Assembly: GCF_004135365.1 (NCBI RefSeq)
Contig: NZ_CP035492.1
Location: forward strand, 62,001-126,000
Direction: 5' to 3'
Origin: Paenibacillus protaetiae
GTDB lineage: Bacteria; Bacillota; Bacilli; Paenibacillales; Paenibacillaceae
DNA length: 64,000 nt
Shown here: one piece after another, positions 57,450-64,000 of the stretch
Layout: the number at the start of each line of letters is the position of its first letter
Numbering within the stretch: position 1 is the stretch's first letter
Notes under the pieces: generated by a model
The model's input: only the letters and a program-made list of their open reading frames with translations
Databases searched by the model: none
Told to the model about the DNA's origin: nothing
Program-made: the position numbers and the translations under genes

Positions 57450-57491
57450 AAAGAACGGCGTTTCCCGCAAGGAAAAGGCCGTTCTTTTTTT
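57450..57491 (+). terminator. Terminator after the YtvI-like gene
   Basis: Stem AAAGAACGGC / GCCGTTCTTT with an 18-base loop, then T run. It separates this gene from cotJABC. Confidence 0.9.
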
Positions 57492-57516
57492 GTTATCATG
57501 CGGCTTTATGTGCCGG

Positions 57517-57524
57517 CATACAGT
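57517..57524 (+). promoter_or_regulatory. Sigma-E-type -10 element of the cotJ operon
   Basis: CATACAGT matches the sigma-E -10 consensus CATACAnT and lies about 70 bases before cotJA. A -35 candidate GTTATCAT at 57492-57499 is spaced 17 bases, slightly long. Sigma-E control of cotJ is known in B. subtilis; its presence here is inference. Confidence 0.45.
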
Positions 57525-57592
57525 TATAGATAGAGAGGCTGCGCGCTTTGCGCGGCGCGAAAGACGTCAAACATGCAGGAGGTAAGCAGGAG

Positions 57593-57829
57593 ATGACCCA
57601 ACATAAATTCGATGAGAATCAGCTCCGCTTTTATGAGCCGTTTATAGGTCCTCATGATCCTTGTCCGCCGATTCTAGTCAAATCGTTTGTTGTGCCGCCC
57701 AATCAATATATAACGTTCCAGCCGCCTAATTTGCCGCAATTTTCGCTGCAGGAAGCTTTACGCTACGGCACGTTATGGCCGGCATTATTTAGTCCGTACC
57801 AATCCAAGCACGGAATGGGGGTAAGCTAA
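57593..57829 (+). CDS. cotJA: Spore coat-associated protein CotJA
   Basis: A 78-residue protein with the CotJA pattern: FYEPFIGPHDPCPPILVKSFVVPPNQYITFQPPNLPQ... shown here only in part (PFIGPHDPCPP; LPQFSLQEALRYGTLWPALFSPY). The ATG at 57593 is preferred because AGGAGG is 10 bases upstream; the frame is open 15 codons further. First gene of cotJABC; product is assembled into the inner spore coat with CotJC. Probably sigma-E controlled. Confidence 0.93.
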   Translation: MTQHKFDENQLRFYEPFIGPHDPCPPILVKSFVVPPNQYITFQPPNLPQFSLQEALRYGTLWPALFSPYQSKHGMGVS

Positions 57830-57831
57830 CG

Positions 57832-58095
57832 GTGAGTTCTTTTGCACTGGATGAGCAATTTTATGCCAGACTGCTGGAGCTGCAGCAGGTGGATTTTGCG
57901 CTTGTGGAGCTGACCCTGTATTTGGATACGCATCCGCAGGATATGGCCGCCCTGCAGCAATACAATTATTTGGTGCAGCAGCGGCAGCATATCGCGGCTC
58001 AATACGAGCAGCTGTACGGGCCGCTGCTGCAATTTCAAAGCTTCTCCCGTTATCCATGGCAGTGGGCGGAAAGCCCCTGGCCGTGGCAAGTATAA
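57832..58095 (+). CDS. cotJB: Spore coat protein CotJB
   Basis: An 87-residue protein: YARLLELQQVDFALVELTLYLDTHP, QQYNYLVQQRQ and the C-terminal aromatic FSRYPWQWAESPWPWQV, all typical of CotJB. The GTG start is 2 bases after cotJA stop, suggesting translational coupling. It is required for CotJC assembly in B. subtilis (known). Confidence 0.93.
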   Translation: MSSFALDEQFYARLLELQQVDFALVELTLYLDTHPQDMAALQQYNYLVQQRQHIAAQYEQLYGPLLQFQSFSRYPWQWAESPWPWQV

Positions 58096-58128
58096 CGAAT
58101 CCAATCCAGGAGCGGAGGAACGTATACG

Positions 58129-58698
58129 ATGTGGGTGTATGAAAAAAAACTGCAGTACCCGGTTCGCGTAAGCAAATGCGATCCCCGGATGGCCAAATAT
58201 TTGATCGAGCAATACGGCGGGGCTGACGGCGAGCTTTCCGCCGCGCTGCGTTATTTAAACCAGCGGTATTCGATTCCGGATAAGGTCATCGGTCTGTTGA
58301 CCGACATCGGAACTGAGGAATTTGCGCATCTGGAAATGATCGCAACGATGGTATTCAAGCTGACGCAGGACGCCACGCCGCAAATGATGATCGATGCGGG
58401 GCTTGGAACGCATTATGCGAATCACGATAACGCGCTGTATTATGAAAGCGCAGGCGGCGTGCCGTGGACGGCATCGTACATAACGGCGAAAGGGGACCCT
58501 ATCGCCGATTTGTACGAGGACATTGCGGCGGAAGAGAAGGCGCGGGCAACGTACCAATGGCTGATTGATATGACGGACGACGTCGATTTGCAGGACAGCC
58601 TGAAATTTTTGCGCGAGCGGGAAATTGTCCATTCGCTCCGGTTCCGCGAAGCGGTGGAGATCATCAAGGATTATCAGGGAACGAAGAAAGTATTTTAA
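58129..58698 (+). CDS. cotJC: Spore coat manganese catalase CotJC
   Basis: A 189-residue member of the manganese catalase family. Metal-binding Glu and His are in YGGADGELSAALRYLNQ and EEFAHLEMIATMV, with further ones in EEKARATYQWL and EREIVHSLRFREAVE. This protein breaks down H2O2 or protects the forming spore. ATG follows GGAGCGGAGG. Last gene of the cotJ operon, with a clear terminator. Confidence 0.95.
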   Translation: MWVYEKKLQYPVRVSKCDPRMAKYLIEQYGGADGELSAALRYLNQRYSIPDKVIGLLTDIGTEEFAHLEMIATMVFKLTQDATPQMMIDAGLGTHYANHDNALYYESAGGVPWTASYITAKGDPIADLYEDIAAEEKARATYQWLIDMTDDVDLQDSLKFLREREIVHSLRFREAVEIIKDYQGTKKVF

Positions 58699-58705
58699 GG
58701 TGAAG

Positions 58706-58740
58706 AATCCCCTGGAGCAGATGCGCCAGGGGATTTTTTT
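58706..58740 (+). terminator. Rho-independent terminator of cotJABC
   Basis: Stem AATCCCCTGG / CCAGGGGATT, 10-base loop, then seven T. Confidence 0.93.
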
Positions 58741-58785
58741 GCCGTGTGCATTCAGCTAACGGAACACTGTAGTGCAGCAATTACC

Positions 58786-58819
58786 AACGGCAGCCGATAA
58801 GAAATGTCCGGCTGCCGTT
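58786..58819 (-). terminator. Hairpin downstream of the SBBP/DUF11 gene
   Basis: Stem AACGGCAGCCG / CGGCTGCCGTT with a 12-base loop, 29 bases beyond the minus-strand stop. No T run follows, so it may be weak or a stabilising structure. Confidence 0.5.
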
Positions 58820-58847
58820 GAACTATATTTATGGTTACGCTAAATCA

Positions 58848-61800
58848 CTATTCTTCCTCGACGATGACGATGACTGATGCTGCTGCTTCAAGCAGGGGGC
58901 CGTTCTCCGCTAAAGCGGATACCCGGCTGACAATGGCCGTGTCTTCGAGTACATCGGGTAAAATAAACGGGATGCGGATCGAATAATCGGCTCCGATGGA
59001 GAATGAGTCGGAGCGAAGAATGAGATTGAACAGCGGCGCCTTAATCATTTCGTTGATTAGAACGACATTGCCCGTATTGTGTATGCGAATCGTGAAGAAG
59101 ACGGTTTCCCCGGGCCGTCCTATAGGCTGATTTACCGTATGCCTGAGCGTGGCGTTTGGCATTCTCCTTGTTGTTACGGAAGCAGGTGTTTGCTGAATCG
59201 GGGTTTGGTCGGAGAATGCAAGAGCGTGACTCGTAAATATCGTTCCGCCAACCGCGTCTGAAGGAATCGTAAAAGGCCGATCGAACGAGCGGCTTTCTCC
59301 GGGTTGCAGCGATGGGATAAGTGTGCTGAACGCCGTTAGCGGTTCGATGACGCGGACGTTCGTTAAGGTCTGCGAGCTTAGATTACGGACGAATACCGTA
59401 AAAATTGCGATTGTACCGGGATCTGCTATATCGGGAACGACCACATTCGTCAAGTCGAGCAGGAATCGTGACAATCCCACGATGACTCGTGCGAAGCTCT
59501 GCGGAGCAATGCTTCCCGCGGGTCTTTCAAGCCATTCGGCGGTCGCAACATTATCGAAACGGGTTCCTTGCAAAGCATCGGCCGGCACAACGAACGGGAA
59601 CTGCACATACGCGACCTGCCCTGGATCAAGCGCGTCAATGGTCTCAAATGTTCCGGTGAGCGAATCGGATACGACAATGGCGGTTGCCAGATGGCTGCCG
59701 GTGTTCGCGACTTCGACCGTGTAGATGACCGTCCCTCCTGGCGCAGCCACATTACGGTCGGGAAACTTGCGGAGCGCAAGCGTTGTTGGCACTCCGGGAA
59801 TCGCTTGGATTACGACTGAAGCCGCTGTACGTTGGAGCGGCGTCTGATCCGAGGCGGCTTCGAACTCGTTTGTAAGAATACTGCCATCTGCAGCATTGAC
59901 AGGAACGACGAACGAGGCTGCCCGAACGATTGTGCCGCCTGCAGCTAGGCTCGAGACAATCTCGCTAACGCCGAGAAGCGGGTCGTTTAACATGACGTTC
60001 GTTTGCGTAATGTCTAACAGATTGGTAACGGTCAACACATAGTTAATGGTAGAGCCGGGGACAGCGGAAGCTGTATCAGACGTCTTGGATAAGGCTAATC
60101 CTTGACCCGTTACCGTAACGACGGACAATGCTTGAGCGGGGTCGGTCTGATCGGTCGTGACGGTAAGCAAGTTGGAGATCATAGTTCCGACCGAAGTCGT
60201 CGCCGGCACTGTGAATGGGAGCTGTACTTCCCTAATATCACCTACCGCAAGAACGGGGATCGATATATCTACGCCGAGAAGCGGATCTTGAACCCGAATG
60301 CCTGTAAGTGGAACGTTTCCAGAATTGGCGAGGGTGACTTGATATGAAAGGACCTGTCCCGGAGAGACCACGTTGGTCTCCGGCACTTTGCTCACACCAA
60401 GCAGCGGCATAGGCAATACTTCGACGGTGGCGGATGCGGTCACGCGCGAAGTCTGATCGGAAACGGCTTCGACCGTATTCGTATACACCTTAGGAGGCGA
60501 TTCCAGCGGAACAAGAAAGGTTGTTCGGAAAATTTCCGACTGTCCGACAGCCAGAATGGGTATCGTCCTGCTTAATCCTGCCAGTCCATCGTTGAGCGCG
60601 ATATTCGTAAGTGCGACGCTCCCCGTATTTCGTGCTTCGATCGTGAATTCGACCGTATCGCCCGGGAAGACGGAGATCGTATTCGCTTTGGCGGAGGAGG
60701 AATCGACCGTCGCGGAAACGGTATCGACAGATTTGAACAATGCTAGCCCGGGAACGCCGAGAACGAGTACGGAGGCGGATGCTTGCCGAGGTGTTAGATT
60801 GTCGCCCCGGATGTCGGAAGTGTTTACAATCGTTGAACCGCTGGCTGCACCGGATGCAATGACAAAAGGAATAATGAATTCCGCCTGAGTTCCGGCCTCT
60901 AAATGATCGATGGATTCGTTTAACCCGAGGAACGGATCTGTCAGCAATAAACCGGTAAAATCGACATTGCCGGTATTAGTTGCCGTTAACGTATAGAGCA
61001 CGGTTTCTCCTGGCGCGGCGGCCGTGGGACTAACGGACTTGGTAAAGGTCAGCGCCGGGGAGGATGCTACGTTGATCGTAGCCGTCGCAGTTCGAATCTG
61101 TGCAAGTTGATCGGCCGTGACGGTCACTGTATTCGTGAGCGTTCCGGGAACCGTTGCGGCGGGCACAGTGAACGTTCGCTGAAGCTGCTGCGTCATCCCT
61201 GGAAGCAATAAATTAATAACTTCGAATAGGACGACGTGCGGGTCTTCGACCTGAATCCGGGTAAGCGGAACTTCGCCGGAGTTCGTAATCGTAAAAGTAT
61301 ACGTCACTGTATCGCCCGGCATCACGTCGGTTTGATCGGAAGTTTTGGTAACCGTCAGGTCAGGCACTAAACCAAACTTGGCGATGAACACATCCACCAA
61401 ACCGCCCAGTGTCGTCTGAAAGGCGCCTGGGGTAACCGGAAAGTCGGAAGACAAGGTGTAGCCCGTAACATACATGTTGCCTGCGGCATCCCCTGTAATG
61501 GCGGCTCCGCTGTCCACGCCCGTTCCTCCCAATAAGGTGGAATAGATGAGCATGCTTCCATCGGGGTTTAACTTGGTCGCGAATGCATCCCTTGGGCCGC
61601 CGAGTGTCGTTTGAACCGCGTCCGGCGTTGTCGGGAAATCGTCAGACAGCGTATAACCGGTAAGAAAAGCATTGCCGAACGGATCAAGGCCGCTGCCATA
61701 AGCGATCTGGGTGTTGGTTCTGCCTAAGTAGGTCGAATACACGAGCGCGCTTCCTTCCGGATTCAGCTTGGTCATGAAAGCATCGTTCGTGCCCCCGAAC

Positions 61801-63415
61801 GCGGGTTGGAAGGAATCAGGGGTAGTCGGAAAATCAGTAGAGCGCGTATATCCCCCCACATAGGCGTTACCGGAGGCATCAACCGAAATGCCGTATCCAT
61901 ATTCAGTCAGGGATCCCCCAAGTAAGTTGAATAGACAAGTGAACTTCCGGAGGGGTTGATTTTGGTCACGAATACATCGCCGGTGCCCCTTCTCGCGGTT
62001 TGAAAGGCGCCGGTCGTCGTCGGAAAATTAAGAGATGCTGTATTCCCCGTCACATAAGCGTTTCCCGCGCTATCTACGCTAATTGCCGTACCATTATCAC
62101 CGCCGGAACCGCCAAGGAAAGTGGAATAGATAAGCGAGGTTCCCGTAGCGTTCAGCCTGGCGGCAAACCCGTCGTTGTTGCCTCCGTATACTGTCTGAAA
62201 GGCGCCCGTTGTCGTCGGAAAATCAGCGGAAGCCGTAAACCCGGTAACATATGCCTCACCCGCACTATCTACTGCTATTCCAAGACCATAATCATGTCCG
62301 GTTCCGCCCAGATAGGTGGAATAGACAAGCGCGCTTCCGGTGGGATTCAACTTGGTCACGAACACATCGCTCGAACCGCCGAATATCGTCTGTACGGCGC
62401 CGGGAGTAACCGGGAAGTTATCGGAATACGTTCGTCCCGTGATATAAGCGTTTCCTTCGGCGTCAACCGCGATGTTTTGGCCTGAATCGTTTGCAGAGCC
62501 GCCTAGATAGGTGGAATAGACGAGAGCGGTTCCGCTCGGATTGAGTTTGGTTACGAACACCTCCCGGTCGCCGCCGAATGTCGTCTGCACGGCGCCAGGC
62601 GTGAGAGGGAAGTCCGTAGATGTTGTGATTCCCGTGACGTAAACGCTGCCCGTGGCATCCACCGCAATGCCGAACGGCTCATCGTTTCCCGAACCGCCTA
62701 GATAGGTGGAGTAAACCAAACCCGGATCGATAATAAGAGGAGCGCTGCGGTCATAGGACTCGCCGATTTGAAACCCGATCGCGAGGAGATTATCATCATC
62801 CGGCACAAGGATGAAAGATCCTGGAACGTCGCTTCGTTGTCCGTCTATTTCCTGGTAACAGACCGGGCGAGGATCGATTAATGCACCAATCGCAGTATCG
62901 ACAACCAAATTCCCCTCTTCATCGAGCGAGACTTTCTCCGCTCCTGCATACGCAAACCTGATAAAATCCTCATTGGCTCCGGGCTGAACGATAAACTCAT
63001 ATTTGATGCCAGCCCCTTCGCTTCGAAACACCAGATTAATCCCAGGCCATAGTTCCGCATAGAAGATTCGGAGGAACGCAGGTATATCAGTGTACCAGTT
63101 AGACGGGTTAGCGCCTTTGAAGTAGTGGACCTTACTATCCATTTCACTTGTTGCTTGCGGATGAATGCCGGGACTGGCGTTCAGAAAACGGAAATCGAGA
63201 CGAGTGCTCCGTACTTCTTTCTCCCGGCTAGGCAAATCGAATGTCGAGTGAGCTCGAACGATCGAGCGAGTTCTTTCCGAGAATGTGAAGATGACTTCGC
63301 TCGATGTAAATAAAGCTTCAATGCCAGCACCTCTCGAAACGAATTGAATCCGCGTATCTTTTACCTGTCCGACATTCGGCACAAAGTAACTGGGCAGCTG
63401 AACATTGCTTGCCAT
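58848..63415 (-). pseudogene. SBBP-repeat and DUF11-repeat surface-type protein, interrupted by a frameshift
   Basis: Reads as one gene of about 1522 residues split at 61913-61917. Upstream part: N-terminal domain (residues 1 to about 215; LPSYFVPNVGQV, YAELWPGINLVFR), then SBBP repeats, each with LVYSTYLGGS...G and FPVTPGAVQT. Around 61913 the frame stops (YLGDP), while the frame one base off continues LTEYGYGISVDASGNAYVGGYT. Six rather than five G here restores it. In total about seven SBBP repeats and eight DUF11-type repeats (VTKTSDQTDVMPGDTVTYTF..., PAL-, LAL- and VPG- starts) of 95-115 residues are seen. Start ATG 63415 follows AAAGGCGG. A TTGACA (63487-63492) may be the -35. No signal peptide, LPXTG or membrane anchor is visible. 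Function unknown; adhesion or surface display is a guess. Confidence 0.82.
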
Positions 63416-63711
63416 GTTGTGATGCACCCGCCTTTCAATAGCAAATTTCCACCATAACCATCCTATGAATCGGACAAAATCCAATATGTCAACGGTTGCG
63501 GTATCGCTGCTAACCGCTTGACTATGCTTAAGCCTTTTCGGACTAGTATACAGGCCGACATACGCTGAACTAACGGACAGGTTAGCAATCTTCATTAACT
63601 TCACTTTTATGGTAAAATATACTTCAATTATGGAATTGAGAAGTCGATGAATGACATCGCAACGCCACTCGGAATTGGTAAATGACGGGCAAAAAGAAAG
63701 GCGGTCAATGT

Positions 63712-64000
63712 GTGAAAAAAATAAAGGTTTACCATTACGATGCATTCAGCAACGTTCCAAATAGGGGAATCCGGCAGGAGTCGTCTTTGATGGCGAAACT
63801 CTCTCGGAGAAGCAAATGCAGGAAGTCGCGGAGAAGGTTGGATTTAATGAAACGGCGTTCCCTTTAAAGTCCGATAAAGCTGATCTCAGAATCCGATTTT
63901 TTACGCCAGGGCATGAAATCAATCTTTGCGGCCACGCTACAATGGCCACTTTGTATGCCTTAAAAACAAAGGGGATGCTGGGAGATAAAAACGATATAAC
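63712..64000 (+). pseudogene. PhzF-family epimerase/isomerase-like protein, frameshifted and cut by the window end
   Basis: Start GTG 63712 follows AAAGGCGG by 7 bases. The first part [17 protein letters not shown] is the PhzF start. At 63764-63769 (GGGGAA) the frame shifts: the observed frame ends at 63867, while one extra base gives [50 protein letters not shown], including the conserved GNPAG and CGHAT. The gene runs off the end of the window. PhzF proteins include isomerases in phenazine biosynthesis and many of unknown function. It is divergent from the SBBP/DUF11 gene. Confidence 0.78.

Noticed and set aside
61900-62720. DNA tandem repeat or mobile element in the SBBP region
   Set aside because: The repetition is at protein level; the DNA copies differ in many third positions and no terminal inverted repeats or transposase are present.
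61905-63780. Phase variation as explanation for the G-tract breaks
   Set aside because: Tracts are only four to six bases, and similar one-base losses occur in unrelated housekeeping-type genes, which fits sequencing error better.

Overview
The window looks like the chromosome of a spore-forming, plant-polymer-degrading member of the Bacillota, most probably Paenibacillus or a close relative (inference). The signs are strong GGAGG-type ribosome binding sites, LplB/YtcP-type permeases, YesM/YesN signalling, the cotJABC spore-coat operon, yhbH, the Bacillus-order sufCDSUB operon, YfkAB, and moderately high GC. No rRNA, tRNA, CRISPR array, insertion sequence or prophage was seen.

Layout. (1) 1-12.9 kb is a rhamnogalacturonan (pectin) utilisation locus: an LplB/LplC/LplA-type ABC importer, a membrane-bound YesS-like AraC regulator, a YetA-like exo-rhamnogalacturonan lyase, an FG-GAP beta-propeller protein and a long GH105 unsaturated glycuronyl hydrolase. 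The importer operon and the lyase operon carry the same promoter-proximal element at the same distance from -35 and -10 boxes. No LplD-type glycosidase is present. (2) 12.9-18 kb holds a second sugar importer (minus strand), a small zinc-ribbon membrane protein and a cytoplasmic GH10 xylanase. (3) 18-25.1 kb holds a HAD phosphatase, a small unknown protein and a minus-strand response regulator/histidine kinase/membrane-anchored sugar-binding protein/lipoprotein operon that resembles a three-component sugar sensor. (4) 25.2-38 kb is mixed housekeeping: SLH protein, CYTH protein, PatB/MalY lyase, HNH endonuclease, YhbH, SbcDC, DUF423, a GGDEF/EAL protein and small unknowns. (5) 38-41.3 kb: mtnK-mtnA methionine salvage and a DUF1802 protein. 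(6) 41.4-46.6 kb: sufCDSUB iron-sulfur assembly. (7) 46.7-53.6 kb: two HD-GYP proteins flanking molybdopterin genes (moaA, a MoaD-MoaE fusion, a MoeB/ThiF protein) and a YunD-like phosphatase. (8) 53.7-58.7 kb: YfkAB, a CBS/CorC membrane protein, a YtvI-like permease and cotJABC. (9) 58.8-64 kb: a roughly 1520-residue SBBP/DUF11 repeat protein and the start of a PhzF-family gene.

An important caveat: five genes (lplC-like, a sugar-binding lipoprotein, the HNH gene, the SBBP/DUF11 gene and phzF-like) are each broken by what reads as exactly one missing base, mostly in short homopolymers. Two-frame conservation around each break makes sequencing or assembly error the first explanation, and these genes may be intact in the organism.

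Functional calls come from motif reading and family knowledge without database searches.
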